Part shown: in pieces, positions 1 to 12,165 of the stretch
How the letters are laid out: the number at the start of each line of letters is the position of its first letter
How positions within the stretch are numbered: position 1 is the stretch's first letter
DNA from: Nephrocerus scutellatus
Lineage: Eukaryota; Arthropoda; Insecta; Diptera; Pipunculidae
DNA: 64,000 nucleotides
NCBI GenBank assembly: GCA_947095585.1
Contig: OX352761.1
Location: 63,378,882 to 63,442,881 of the forward strand
Direction: 5' to 3'
Notes under the pieces: model-generated
What the model saw: only the letters and a program-made list of their open reading frames with translations
What the model was told of the DNA's origin: nothing
Database searches by the model: none
Made by a program: the position numbers and the translations under genes

Positions 1-1472
1 AGATTAAAAAATGGAAAGGCACCCGGTCTCGACGGAATCCCCGCAGAATTGATCAAGCTCGGAGGCGCTACTCTCGCTACAAATATATACGATGTTTGCG
101 TCTTTATCTGGGACCGAGAAGAGCTGCCGGAGAATTGGAAGACCGCTACACAAAAAAGGAGACCGTCTTAAATGTGAAAACTATCGTGGTATCGCTCTAT
201 TGAACACTGCTTACAAAGTGTTGGCTAATGTTGTACTTGCCAGAATCATCCCTTTCGCCGAAAACATCATTGTGGTTTTTGTCCCAACCGATCGACCACT
301 GACCAATGCTTTACCATGATGATGATCTTGAAAAAATGTTGGGAGTACAACATAACCATACATCAACTGTATATAGACTTCAGACAGGCATATGACAGCA
401 TTAACCGCGAAAACCTATGGGCCGCACTCATATGTCTAGGAATTCCAGAGAAACTAGTCTCACTGTGCAAATTAACAACCTCTGGGTCTGTATGTAGAAT
501 CGTAATTGAGGGAGCTGTGTCAGACTCCTTTGAAATAACATCTGGTGTTCGTCAGGGAGATGCACTCGCGCCTGTGCTGTTCAATTTGGCGCTTGAGTAC
601 GTAATCAGAAAAGGCAACATTGAAACGTCGCGCTGTATATTTAATAAATCAGGCCAAATTCGTGGATATGCAGATGATATCGTGCTTCTTGGCCGAAGAC
701 CTTGCGATATCAAGGACAGTTTCATACAGCTCGATCGCTGCGCAAGAAGACTTCGTCTGGAGGTGAACAGCAACAAAACAAAATTTCTATCAACACCCAG
801 GAGCATCTCCATGGCAAATCTCGGAACTGGCGACCATAACTTTGATAGCGTCGAAAACTTTAAATACCTCAGTCAGTTATAACATCGTCGAATGATATGC
901 AGGCAGAAATAAAAGCCAGAATCACTGCCGGACAACGAGTTTTCTATGCCCAATCAAAATTATTGCGATCTAAACATCTTTCGCAGTCGTGCAAGCTCGC
1001 ACTTTATAAAGCACTCGTAAGAACTGTGCTGACTTTCGGAAGCGAGAGCTGGACCATGACCACTAGCGATTGTAGATTGTTATCTACCTTCGAAAGAAAA
1101 ATCATTCGCTCAATCTTTGGTCCAATTAAAGTCGCGGACAACGAATACCGGATTCGTATGAACCATGAGATAAGGCAGCTTCTTGGAGGCTGTGATATTA
1201 TCGGATTCATTAAATCCAATCGAGTTAGATGGCTCGGCCACGTCACACGGTCCGCACAACAACGAATGACCAATAAAGTGTTCCATCAACAACCAGCCGG
1301 TGTGCGTCGTAGAGGAAGACCCCGACTGCGCTGGCGTGACGACGTCGAACAAGATCTACATGCATTAGGATGTCGAAACTGGAGGACGAGAGCGTTGGAC
1401 CGAGACGGATGGAGGAACTTAGTGCGGGCGGCAAAATCCCTACATGGGATGTGAAAGCCAGAGAGAGAGAGA
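1..1472 (+). pseudogene. RTE-like LINE, 3' portion (unit A)
   Basis: The 3' part of a non-LTR retrotransposon. From left to right it encodes the RT palm with the GYADDIVLL catalytic motif (316-882) and, after a frame break, the C-terminal part (897-1454) with the WLGHVTR and RRRGRPRLRW motifs common in RTE/BovB-type LINEs. The tail is a short AG repeat instead of poly(A), as RTE elements often have. It is nearly identical to the complete copy at 5597-8861, with the same frame breaks, and is followed by the same 13-bp host sequence. Its 5' part lies left of the window. The clade is inferred from motifs only. No intact product is expected. Confidence 0.85.
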
Positions 1473-1485
1473 GGTGGCCCAGGGT
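1473..1485. repeat. Right target-site duplication of LINE (unit A)
   Basis: The 13 bases ggtggcccagggt directly follow the AG-repeat tail of the LINE. The same 13 bases flank the complete LINE of unit B at 5584-5596 and 8862-8874. They are part of Gypsy-1 integrase coding sequence, so this is the right-hand duplication of the LINE target. Confidence 0.85.
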
Positions 1486-3877
1486 TCTTCCGCCACCTGC
1501 GTCAGCATTTTGCCCGCTGCTTGTTGTTGACTCGGCTTATACCGCTGACAGTTCTTGAATTTTTTTACGTAGTTCCGGATGTCGCGGAACGTGCGCATAC
1601 CCTCGCGATAGTCTTCCTGATTCGCAGATGTCCTGCTGCTGAGTCGTCGTGGTTTTTTCGAAGTACCTGTTTACGCAGCGAACTGGGGACGCACAACTTC
1701 CAAGGAGCCACGTCCTCATCTCCTGCTCTCTGCTCAATGTTACGGTATACCTGGCCAGCTTTTATGACATAGTCTGGAAACTTTTCTGGGCTCTCCAGGA
1801 CTTGTTTACGTCGCTGTTCTAACCATTGGCATTTGGGTGCCTTTGTGTTTCTTGCCATCGTCATCAGCGTTTCTCGTGGCTACCGTGACAACGCATCGGC
1901 CACCGCATTGAGCTTGCCGCGTCTATACTGGACATCAAAAGTATACTGCTGGAGCTCGAGGGCCCATCGTGCCGCGCATCGAGACGGGCTTGAAATGGAT
2001 CAAGGCGAGGTGGTCGGTCAGAACGGTAAATCTATAGCCTTCCACGTACTGACGCATAATTCGGATTCCCCAGACTATTGCCAAGCATTCCTTCTCTGTG
2101 GGGGAATAATTTCGCTCTGCCTGGTTCAGATGGCGGGTAGCATATGCGATGACTCGTTCGCCCTCGTCTTGGTCTTGAGTCAGCACTACTCCTAGCCCAT
2201 AGTCACTCGCTTCAGTCTGCAGCACAAACCTCTTGGCACGCGAGGATCGGCGCCTCCGTCAGTTTCGTCTTGAGCTGCTCGAATGCTTCTTGGTGTTCCT
2301 CGGTCCACTTCCAGTGTTTGCCTTTTTTGAATAACGCCGTTAGTGGTCGTGAGATTTCCGAAAAATCAGGTACGAAACGTCGGTTACAGGAGGCTATACC
2401 TAAGTACCGTCGCACTTCTCGAACGTTCCTGGGGTGCAGGAGTTCTCTGATGGCCGCTACCTTTTCTGGATCGGTGTGGATGACCTGATGGCTGACGACG
2501 TGATCCAGACGGGTTTATCCGTAGGTTCGCTGCTTTGAGTCTCTCGAATACCCTCCTCAGGTTCTGCTGGTGCTCCTCGAACGTACGACTTATGACGATG
2601 ATATCGTCCAAGTACGCGAAGGTGTGCGGCTCCATTTCCGGCCCAATCACTCGATCAAGCGCTCTTTGGAAGGTGGCTGGAGCAGAATGTAAGCCGAACG
2701 GCATTACCCGCCATTGGAACAGCCCGCGTCCAGGCACGGTGAAAGCGGTGTATGGCTTGCTGTGTTTCTCCATCGGAATTTGCCAGTAGCCATTTCGGAG
2801 ATCAAGGCTGCTAATGAACTTCGCACCTCGGAGATGATCCAGAATGTGCTGAATGCGCGGCAGCGGATATGCGTCTGGCACCGATCGAGCGTTCAACTCC
2901 CTATAGTCGATGCACAGTCTCAATTTCCCTGTTTTCTTTCTCACCAGTACTATTGGCGCGCTATGGGGACTGTGTGATGGTTCGATACATCCCTTTTGGA
3001 GTAGTTCGTCTATTTCCTTGTTGATGACTTCCTGCATCGCGGGGTTCCGCGGGAAATAGTGCTGCTTGATTGGGCGGGTGTCGTGCATGATGATCTTATG
3101 CTCGGTTATGTATGAGACCATAGGCAATCGTCCGAACTTTTTGAACTCTCCCTTGAGGAACGTCGAGAGTTTCTCCTGGTTTGTCTGGGGTTTCGGTTGG
3201 ATGGTTACGCAATGTGGAGTGTCTATTGCCTGTCTGGTCTGTTCCTGAAGTTCGATTGCTTGACCAGCGCAGCTGAACCTGGCCCTTATTCGTAGGAGAA
3301 AGTTTAATCCTAGGATAACTTCATTCATGGCATCCGGTAATATCAAAAATAGGAAGTCATGGCTTCCGATTCCGATGTTCAATTTCAAAGCTTCGCTAAT
3401 GTGTTTCGGTGTGCCTTCGGCCATGTTCACCACCACATCCATAGAAACACTGTTCGATGGTGTTCTGAGTTCGTCGGCGTATGCTTTGCTTATAAAGCTC
3501 CTCGATGCTCCCGTGTCGATGGTCGCTTCTACCATCTCATTTTCCAGGGCTATACAGGCGGAGATGCGGGAGTCATTAAAGTGTAGAAAGTCTATAGGGA
3601 CGGAGGTGAAGTCTTCTGGGAGTCCGTCGCACCTCTTCCCCGACGTTCCCCTTGGTCGTTTTCCGACCGCTTTTGACAACACTCCATGGATTTCGGCGCC
3701 CACACTCCCAGTAAAAGAGCACCTGGGGCCTGCGACAATCTCGCCTAGTGTGTCCATCCTGGCCGCAATGTCGACACGCCGTTCTAACGTTGATGCGATC
3801 CTCTTGCTTTTCTGCGACCATGAGGTTCCTCTCCATCTGTCGGGGTCTGGGTGTCTGTCTGATTGGTTCTGGCGCAC
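1486..3877 (-). pseudogene. Gypsy-1 pol, unit A (protease, RT, RNase H, integrase start)
   Basis: Minus-strand pol of a Gypsy LTR retrotransposon. A long frame (3877-2384) holds the aspartic protease with intact DTGAS, then the RT with KTGKLRLCIDYRELN, the LDLRNGYWQIP block and an intact YLDD catalytic pair near 2610. A frame break near 2400-2500 leads to the end of RT and RNase H (2415-2212, 2225-1935). The HHCC zinc-binding start of integrase follows (1864-1565). The rest of integrase is cut off by the LINE. The frame breaks make it a pseudogene, although protease and RT active sites look usable. It is near-identical to unit B at 8862-11134. Confidence 0.9.
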
Positions 3878-4672
3878 CGGATATATCCTCCAGATCTTCT
3901 GCTAATCCCATCAGATCCTGTAAGTCCCTCCTACGGACGTACATCTGGTACTCTCTGCGGCAGTTCCTAAAGATGCGGTCGGTCTGTTGGGCCCTCGTAT
4001 AGTTGTCGCATTAGGTTCTGCATGGTTATGACATAGTCTTTAAAAGGCTCTCTGATGGCGCTGTCGGATCTCATCGTCCAGTTGCTCCAGGTATCTGGCT
4101 GACAAGAAGAACCTTAGGAAGTCCTTCTTAAATGCATCCCAGTTTGACCACCGCTGGTTATTATTTCGGAACCACAACAGAGCTCGGTCTCGCAATAATT
4201 CCGGCATAGTTTTTGCCAGGAGATCCTTGTCAAGGGAGTAGGCATCGGCCAGTTCCTCCAGCCGTTCGACAAAAGCGATGGGGTCTTTCCCACCGTCATA
4301 CTTCACCGACCACTTCCGCACCGTGTCTATAACCACTGGGTATAGCGTTGTGGGGACTTCCTTAACATTGCGAGGCGGGGCTGTGTCCTGCGATGCCGGG
4401 GCCGCCGCGTGGGTTGTCAAAGTCTTCAGTTCCCCTTGTGGATTATCCGGTGTCTGGAGCGCGGGGGGTAACGGTGATGTGCCGCGTCGATGTTTGGCCT
4501 CTAGTTCGCCCAGACGAATTTCGTCGCCTGACGATACGTCTCGGCCGGAGATGTAGTTTGAAAAGCGCTTCCTTAATTCATCTACTCCGCCGGTAGTATC
4601 TAGCCTGAATTCTGCCATGTAGTTTTGTAGTTCCTCTTTTGAGACAATATACAGCCACCCAGTCTTGACCAT
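3576..4672 (-). pseudogene. Gypsy-1 gag, unit A
   Basis: Gag polyprotein, beginning MVKTGWLY at 4672. Residues ~10-40 form a SAP-like helix-hairpin (SKEELQNYMAEFRL, then VDELRKRFSNY). A retrotransposon Gag core follows (VRKWSVKYDGG, LLWFRNNNQRW, FFLSARYLEQL). After a frame break near 3950-4040, a CCHC zinc knuckle (CRHCGQDGHTRRDC) and a second Cys-rich motif appear at 3944-3576. Compared with unit B, unit A lacks 5 bases near 4008 (ggcat), which breaks the frame. It lies just downstream of the primer-binding site, as expected for gag. The function would be RNA packaging into virus-like particles. Confidence 0.88.
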
Positions 4673-4737
4673 CTTGGCCTTCTTAGTTCTTAACGCTTTT
4701 CTTCGTTCGGAAGTTATATTTCTTTTGCTAAGAAAAG

Positions 4738-4754
4738 TCCCTGCTCGGGCGCCA
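4738..4754 (-). other. Primer-binding site, Gypsy-1 unit A
   Basis: On the minus strand this reads TGGCGCCCGAGCAGGGA, two bases after the LTR end. It closely resembles the tRNA-Lys-type primer site of many retroelements. It marks the 5' LTR/leader boundary. The same motif recurs in units B and C, in both Gypsy-2 copies and in the 58-60 kb Gypsy. Confidence 0.85.
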
Positions 4755-4756
4755 AT

Positions 4757-5289
4757 TGTAGCGGAGTTTTCCCAGCCAGGGTAAACTCAGCGTGACCCGG
4801 GTTCTGAGGCAAGGGGTCGTTACAATAAAATTTCTATTTTTGGGACTTTTCGAAGTATTTTCTTTATTTTATACTTTTCTTATAACCTATAATTTAACGT
4901 GAGTCCTGGGCGATGCATTAGCCTTTGACAAGCGTAAATCCTGGGCGATGCGTTAGCCTTTGACGAGCGCAAGGCCCGAGCGATGCGTTAGCCTTTGACG
5001 AGCGTAAGTCCTGGGCGATGCGTTAGCGTGAGACCGTGGAGACTTCTGAACGGTGTGTGGGCGTGAGACAGTCGAGACTTCTGAGCGGTGTGTAGGCGTG
5101 AGACAGTCAAGACTTCTGAGCGGTGTGTGAGCGTGAGGCAGTCGAGACTCCTGAGCGGTGTGTAGGCGTGAGTGACGTGAGAGCTTCGATGAAGTGACGT
5201 GAATGGAGACGAGCCTTGACGTTAGTCACGTGAGTGACGTGAATGGTGAAGCCTTGACGTTAGTCACGTGAGTGACGTGAATGGTGGTC
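4757..5289 (-). repeat. 5' LTR of Gypsy-1 unit A, truncated
   Basis: Starts TGTAGCGGAG next to the primer site. It carries two sets of internal short repeats: a ~35-bp unit built on gcgatgcgttagcctttgacgag, and a ~34-bp unit built on gtgagacagtcgagacttctg. At about 5289 it passes directly into integrase sequence of the next unit, so its outer half (present in unit C up to 14389) is missing. Confidence 0.8.
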
Positions 5290-5596
5290 GGTGGGGTTTT
5301 CTTGAGGACTGTAAGGGGCCGTAAACTGATGTAGAACTCCCATGTCCTGCAGGAAACGTCGAAAGGCCCCACTGGTGAACTGCGTGCCGTTGTCGGTGAT
5401 TAAAATCTTCGGTACCCCGTATCATGCCAGGATGCGTTCTCGGAATGCCTTCTTCGTTCCCTCCGTAGTGGCTTGTGGTAAGGCAATCAATTCGGTCCAC
5501 TTAGAGAAGCGATCGAAGAACACTAATAACATAGTGCTTCGGTGCTTTGACCTTGGCAGCGGTCCCACGAAATCTGCACAAAGGGTGGCCCAGGGT
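5290..5596 (-). pseudogene. Gypsy-1 integrase core fragment (unit B)
   Basis: Minus-strand translation gives the integrase catalytic core: DFVGPLPRSKH, LLVFFDRFSKW, then a stop (TGA) in ILA*YGVPK, ITDNGTQF and PQENPTD. It ends abruptly at the junction with the unit A LTR. On the other side it is interrupted by the LINE at the duplicated 13-mer, and resumes at 8862. The first two catalytic Asp and the Glu of the DDE triad can be seen. The stop codon disables it. Confidence 0.85.
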
Positions 5597-5895
5597 CACG
5601 CTAAATGAATCAGGCGGTGTAGTGGAGACGAGCAGGGGAAATCCAGTTTATAGTCATGGACACTACATGTCAAGGCGAGTCATTGGCGCCTCAAAACCAA
5701 TACCAAATCAGCGTCTGTTCTCCAGGTTATGTGCGGCTGAAGCGGGCGTCTGTCTTGTATCAAGCGGCTCGCTATATAAATGTGTACAAGGTAGGACTGG
5801 ATGCCTTAAGATTCTCACCAGTAAGTGGCCCACACACGTAACAAGCGGGTTGAGCAGCAGGCCAACAACCTTCTCTCATAAAAACAATTAAAGTT

Positions 5896-6600
5896 ATGAA
5901 CCCTAATCAAAGGCCTCGGATTACCATATCGGATTCATCACAAAATCGACCTCGGAAATTGTACACGGACAACGCTTTAAAAATGGGAACATGGAACGTG
6001 CTTAGCCTCTTAAGACCTGGAGATCTCCAGAACCTCTCGAATCAAGCAAAGAGTTACGCATTAGACGTGCTTGCACTACAAGAGCTTATATGGTCTGGGA
6101 GTGGGATCCATGACACCATCAATGGTTACACTCTTTAGTACAGCGGCCATCAGAATCGAAGAGAATTTGGAGTTGGCTTCTTTATCCATCAGCGCGTGAA
6201 GCATCATATCATCGACTTCCGCCATATCAACATGCGGATATGCACGGTCAGGCTTCGCACTAAAAAATTTAACATCACGATCTTTAATTTACATGCGAAG
6301 ATAAATCTGATGACATCAAAGAACTCTTCTATGTCGAGCTGGAGGAAGTCATCAATAACATACCCATCACGACATTAAAATCATCGTTGGCGACTTTAAC
6401 GCAAAGATCGGTAGGAGTGCAGAAAATACATCGCACATTGGTCCTAACAGCCTGCACCTAGCAATAACAACGGCCAACGCGTCACTGAACTGGCAATAAC
6501 GCACAACTTAACTGTATCAAGTACGTTTTTCCCACATAAGAGAATCCACAAAGTAACGTGGATATCGAATGATGGAAGAACGGAAAACGAAATTGATCAC
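5896..6600 (+). pseudogene. LINE endonuclease domain (broken)
   Basis: The N-terminal endonuclease/exonuclease/phosphatase fold of the RTE-like LINE. The MGTWNVLSL start block and DVLALQEL with its catalytic Glu are readable. A stop follows NGYTL near 6138, and the frame then shifts (6196-6378 and beyond). In an intact element this domain nicks the target DNA. The MGTWNV.. pattern resembles the BovB/CFDP2-type endonuclease of RTE elements. Confidence 0.8.
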
Positions 6601-6603
6601 GTC

Positions 6604-8843
6604 ATGGTGTCTAAGAGGCACTCAACCAGCATATCCGACGTCAGGTCCCATAGAGGTGCAGACATGGGCAGCGATCATGTGCTTGTCATATTTAAGTATA
6701 AGTGCCAACTGTCATCTACGTTCAACAGACAAGCACAAAAGACCGTTCGATGGAATATCGATGCTTTAAAAGACCAAGCGTTGCTGCAGAGGTACCAATC
6801 AGCTGTCACTAATTATTTAGACCGGTCCAATAACAACGAAGAAGCTCCTCCCAACATCCAGGAGCAGTGGCGCGCTATACAATCAGCTATAACCACCGCG
6901 GCGCAAAATACCATCGGAAGAAGACCTCCGAGGTCCCACAATGACTGGTTCGATGATCAATGTCGAAGGGTCGTCGAAAATAAATGGAAGCTTCGTGAAA
7001 AATGGTTGGCTCGCAACACTAGAAGCACTCTAGCAGAATATCTCCGTGCCAGGAAAGCAACGACTAAATACCTCCGACAAAAGATGCGCGATCATATGAG
7101 ATCATGCATCGAAAACATCAGCTTCCAAGCTGAAATTGGAAACTCAAGGGACTGTTTCGCTAATGCCAGAAATCTAACCAAAGACTTCCATCCAAGAAGT
7201 ACAGCCATCAAAGACGGGAATGGAGAGCTGAGAACAAACGTGGCTGATGTTCTCTCAGTATGGCAAAGCTACTTTCAAAATCTGCTAAATCGGAACGACG
7301 AAGTGACCCCCATTAGAGCAATAGCTCCTCCAGGTGAAGAGATCTTCGTCGAATATCCCACAGTAGAGGAAGTAGATGCAGCTATTAGTAGATTAAAAAA
7401 TGGAAAGGCACCCGGTCTCGACGGAATCCCCGCAGAATTGATCAAGCTCGGAGGCGCTACTCTCGCTACAAATATATACGATCTTTGCGTCTTTATCTGG
7501 GACCGAGAAGAGCTGCCGGAGAATTGGAAGACCGCTACACAAAAAAGGAGACCGTCTTAAATGTGAAAACTATCGTGGTATCGCTCTATTGAACACTGCT
7601 TACAAAGTGTTGGCTAATGTTGTACTTGCCAGAATCATCCCTTTCGCCGAAAACATCATTGTGGTTTTTGTCCCAACCGATCGACCACTGACCAATGCTT
7701 TACCATGAGGATGATCTTGGAAAAATGTTGGGAGTACAACATAACCATACATCAACTGTATATAGACTTCAGACAGGCATATGACAGCATCAACTGCGAA
7801 AACCTATGGGCCGCACTCATATGTCTAGGAATTCCAGAGAAACTAGTCTCACTGTGCAAATTAACAACCTCTGGGTCTGTATATAGAATCGTAATTGAGG
7901 GAGCTGTGTCAGACTCCTTTGAAATAACATCTGGTGTTCGTCAGGGAGATGCACTCGCGCCTGTGCTGTTCAATTTAGCGCTTGAGTACGTAATCAGAAA
8001 AGGAAACATTGAAACGTCGCGCTGTATATTTAATAAATCAGGCCAAATTCTTGGATATGCAGATGATATCGTGCTTCTTGGCCGAAGACCTTGCGATATC
8101 AAGGACAGTTTCATACAGCTCGATCGCTGCGCAAGAAGACTTAGTCTGGAGGTGAACAGCAACAAAACAAAATTTCTATCAACACCCAGGAGCATCTCCA
8201 TGGCAAATCTCGGAACTGGCGACCATAACTTTGATAGCGTCGAAAACTTTAAATACCTCAGTCAGTTATAACATCGTCGAATGATATGCAGGCAGAAATA
8301 AAAGCCCGAATCGCTGCCGGACAACGAGTTTTCTATGCCCAATCAAAATTATTGCGATCTAAACATCTTTCGCAGTCGTGCAAGCTCGCACTTTATAAAG
8401 CACTCGTAAGACCTGTGCTGACTTTCGGAAGCGAGAGCTGGACCATGACCACTAGCGATTGTAGATTGTTATCTACCTTCGAAAGAAAAATCATTCGCTC
8501 AATCTTTGGTCCAATTAAAGTCGCGGACAACGAATACCGGATTCGTATGAACCATGAGATAAGGCAGCTTCTTGGAGGCTGTGATATTATCGGATTCATT
8601 AAATCCAATCGAGTTAGATGGCTCGGCCACGTCACACGGTCCGCACAACAACGAATGACCAATAAAGTGTTCCATCAACAACCAGCCGGTGTGCGTCGTA
8701 GAGGAAGACCCCGACTGCGCTGGCGTGACGACGTCGAACAAGATCTACATGCATTAGGATGTCGAAACTGGAGGACGAGAGCGTTGGACCGAGACGGATG
8801 GAGGACCTTAGTGCGGGCGGCAAAATCCCTACATGGGATGTGA
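6604..8843 (+). pseudogene. LINE reverse transcriptase and C-terminal domain
   Basis: Frames 6604-7560, 7705-8271 and 8286-8843 together cover the RT. Landmarks are NGKAPGLDGIPAELIK (fingers), a frame break near 7560-7700 around the NRSTTDQ block, IDFRQAYDSI, VRQGDALAPVLFN, GYADDIVLL (catalytic) and the C-terminal WLGHVTR/GRPRLRW region. The same breaks occur in the unit A copy, so they predate the segmental duplication. One difference: SINCENL here against SINRENL in unit A. Confidence 0.88.
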
Positions 8844-8861
8844 AAGCCAGAGAGAGAGAGA

Positions 8862-11134
8862 GGTGGCCCAGGGTTCTTCCGCCACCTGCGTCAGCATTTT
8901 GCCCGCGGCTTGTTGTTGACTCGGCTTATACCGCTGACAGTTCTTGCATTTTTTTACGTAGTTCCGGATGTCGCGGAACGTGCGCATACCCTCGCGATAG
9001 TCTTCCTGATTCGCAGATGTCCTGCTGCTGAGTCGTCGTGGTTTTTTCGAAGTACCTGTTTACGCAGCGAACTGGGGACGCACAACTTCCAAGGAGCCAT
9101 GTCCTCATCTCCTGCTCTCTGCTCAATGTTACGGTATACCTGGCCGGCTTTGATGACATAGTCTGGAAACTTTTCTGGGCTCTCCAGGACTTGTTTACGT
9201 CGCTGTTCTAACCATTGGCATTTGGGTGCCTTTGTGTTTGTTGCCATCGTCATCAGCGTTTCTCGTGGCTACCGTGACAACGCATCGGCCACCGCATTAA
9301 GCTTGCCGCGTCTACACTGGACATCAAAAGTATACTGCTGGAGCTCGAGGGCCCATCGTGCCGCGCATCGAGACGGGCTTCAAATGGATCAAGGCGAGGT
9401 GGTCGGTCAGAACGGTAAATCTATAGCCTTCCACGTACTGACGCATATTTCGGATTCCCCAGACTATTGCCAAGCATTCCTTCTCTGTGGGGGAATAATT
9501 TCGCTCTGCCTGGTTCAGATGGCGGCTAGCATATGCGATGACTCGTTCGCCCTCGTCTTGGTCTTGAGTCAGCACTACTCCTAGCCCATAGTCACTCGCT
9601 TCAGTCTGCAGCACAAACCTCTTGGCACGCGAGGATCGGCGCCTCCGTCAGTTTCGTCTTGAGCTGCTCGAATGCTTCTTGGTGTTCCTCGGTCCACTTC
9701 CAGTGTTTGCCTTTTTTGAATAACGCCGTTAGTGGTCGTGAGATTTCCGAAAAATCAGGTACGAAACGTCGGTTACAGGAGGCTATACCTAAGTACCGTC
9801 GCACTTCTCGAACGTTCCTGGGGTGCAGGAGTTCTCTGATGGCCGCTACCTTTTCTGGATCGGTGTGGATGACCTGATGGCTGACGACGTGATCTAGACG
9901 GGTTTATCCGTAGGTTCGCTGCTTTGAGTCTCTCGAATACCCTCCTCAGGTTCTGCTGGTGCTCCTCGAACGTACGACTTATGACGATGATATCGTCCAA
10001 GTACGCGAAGGTGTGCGGCTCCATTTCCGGCCCAATCACTCGATCAAGCGCTCTTTGGAAGGTGGCTGGAGCAGAATGTAAGCCGAACGGCATTACCCGC
10101 CATTGGAACAGCCCGCGTCCAGGCACGGTGAAAGCGGTGTATGGCTTGCTGTGTTTCTCCATCGGAATTTGCCAGTAGCCATTTCGGAGATCAAGGCTGC
10201 TAATGAACTTCGCACCTCGGAGATGATCCAGAATGTGCTGAATGCGCGGCAGCGGATATGCGTCTGGCACCGATCGAGCGTTCAACTCCCTATAGTCGAT
10301 GCACAGTCTCAATTTTCCTGTTTTCTTTCTCACCAGTACTATTGGCGCGCTATGGGGACTGTGTGATGGTTCGATACATCCCTTTTGGAGTAGTTCGTCT
10401 ATTTCCTTGTTGATGACTTCCTGCATCGCGGGGTTCCGCGGGAAATAGTGCTGCTTGATTGGGCGGGTGTCGTGCATGATGATCTTATGCTCGGTTATGT
10501 TTGAGACCATAGGCAATCGTTCGAACTTTTTGAACTCTCCCTTGAGGAACGTCGAGAGTTTCTCCTGGTTTGTCTGGGGTTTCGGTTGGATGGTTACGCA
10601 ATGTGGAGTGTCTATTGCCTGTCTGGTCTGTTCCTGAAGTTCGATTGCTTGACCAGCGCAGCTGAACCTGGCCCTTATTCGTAGGAGGAAGTTTAATCCT
10701 AGGATAACTTCATTCATGGCATCCGGTAATATCAAAAATAGGAAGTCATGGCTTCCGATTCGGATGTTCAATTTCAAAGCTTCGCTAATGTGTTTCGGTG
10801 TGCCTTCGGCCATGTTCACCACCACATCCATAGAAACACTGTTCGATGGTGTTCTGAGTTCGTCGGCGTATGCTTTGCTTATAAAGCTCCTCGATGCTCC
10901 CGTGTCGATGGTCGCTTCTACCATCTCATTTTCCAGGGCTATACAGGCGGAGATGCGGGAGTCATTAAAGTGTAGAAAGTCTATAGGGACGGAGGTGAAG
11001 TCTTCTGGGAGTCCGTCGCACCTCTTCCCCGACGTTCCACTTGGTCGTTTTCCGACCGCTTTCGACAACACTCCATGGTCCTTATATTTCGGCGCCCACA
11101 CTCCCAGTAAAAGAGCACCTGGGGCCTGCGACAA
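8862..11134 (-). pseudogene. Gypsy-1 pol, unit B
   Basis: Same layout as unit A. Protease has DTGAS (within 11134-9773), RT has intact YLDD near 10000, RNase H is at 9804-9324 and the HHCC start of integrase at 9253-8954. Frame breaks fall at the same places as in unit A: the RT end near 9790-9900, and the loss around ACQEVCAAD near 9610. Beyond 8874 the integrase is split by the LINE and continues at 5596-5290. Sharing of lesions with unit A means the pol was already defective when the block was duplicated. Confidence 0.88.
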
Positions 11135-12081
11135 TCTCGCCTAGTGTGTCCATCCTGGCCGCAATGTCGACACGCCGTTCTAACGTTGATGCGATCCTCT
11201 TGCTTTTCTGCGACCATGAGGTTCCTCTCCATCTGTCGGGGTCTGGGTGTCTGTCTGATTGGTTCTGGCGCACCGGATATATCCTCCAGATCTTCTGCTA
11301 ATCCCATCAGATCCTGTAAGTCCTGGAAGTCCCTCCTACGGACGTACAGCTGGTACTCTCTGCGGCAGTTCCTAAAGATGCGGTCGGTCTGTTGGGCCCT
11401 CGTATAGTTGGCATGTCGCATTAGGTTCTGCATGGTTATGACATAGTCCTTAAAAGGCTCTCTGATGGCGCTGTCGGATCTCATCGTCCAGTTGCTCCAG
11501 GTATCTGGCTGACAAGAAGAACCTTAGGAAGTCCTTCTTAAATGCATCCCAGTTCGACCACCGCTGGTTATTATTTCGGAACCACAACAGAGCTCGGTCT
11601 CGCAATAATTCCAGCATAGCTTTTGCCAGGAGATCCTTTTCAAGGGAGTAGGCATCGGCCAGTTCCTCCAGCCGTTCGACAAAAGCGATGGGGTCTTGCC
11701 CACCGTCATACTTCACCGACCACTTCCGCACCGTGTCTATAACCACTGGGTATAGCGTTGTGGGGACTTCCTTAAGATTGCGAGGCGGGGCTGTGTCCTG
11801 CGATGCCGGGCCGCTGCGTGGGTTGTCAAAGTCTTCAGTTCCCCTTGTGGATTATCCGGTGTCTGGAGCGCGGGGGGTAACGGTGATGTGCCGCGTCGAT
11901 GTTTGGCCTCTAGTTCGCCCAGAGGAATTTCGTCGCCTGACGATACGTCTCGGCCGGAGATGTAGTTTGAAAAGCGCTTCCTTAATTCATCTACTCCGCC
12001 GGTAGTCTCTAGCCTGAATTCTGCCATGTAGTTTTGTAGTTCCTCTTTTGAGAGAACATACAGCCACCCAGTCTTGACCAT
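10981..12081 (-). pseudogene. Gypsy-1 gag, unit B
   Basis: Gag with the SAP-like N-terminus (from 12081, MVKTGWLYVLSKEEL). A one-base loss near 11810 relative to unit A breaks the frame. The Gag core (11746-11450) and the CCHC knuckle with CRHCGQDGHTRRDC (11484-10981) follow. The 5-base deletion of unit A is absent here. The unit A and B lesions are therefore partly private, acquired after duplication. The one-base loss is shared with the gag fragment of unit C. Confidence 0.86.
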
Positions 12082-12146
12082 CTTGGCCTTCTTTGTTCTT
12101 AACGCTTTTCTTCGTTCGGAAGTTATATTTCTTTTGCTAAGAAAAG

Positions 12147-12163
12147 TCTCTGCTCGGGCGCCA
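12147..12163 (-). other. Primer-binding site, Gypsy-1 unit B
   Basis: Minus strand TGGCGCCCGAGCAGAGA, one base different from unit A, two bases from the LTR that starts at 12166. Confidence 0.8.
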
Positions 12164-12165
12164 AT

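Larger units (their letters stand above)
5597..8861 (+). mobile_element. Complete RTE-like LINE inserted in Gypsy-1 integrase
   Basis: 3265 bp between perfect 13-bp duplications of the target (5584-5596 and 8862-8874). Removing one duplication restores continuous integrase sequence, so both element ends are certain. It contains an apurinic-like endonuclease region, an RT and a C-terminal domain, and ends in an AG repeat. Stops and frame breaks show it can no longer move by itself. No separate ORF1 is visible, as in many RTE elements. Confidence 0.92.

Noticed and set aside
3327..3905. 192-codon plus-strand frame over Gypsy-1 protease
   Set aside because: Antisense shadow of the conserved gag-pol reading frame. 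No motif of its own.
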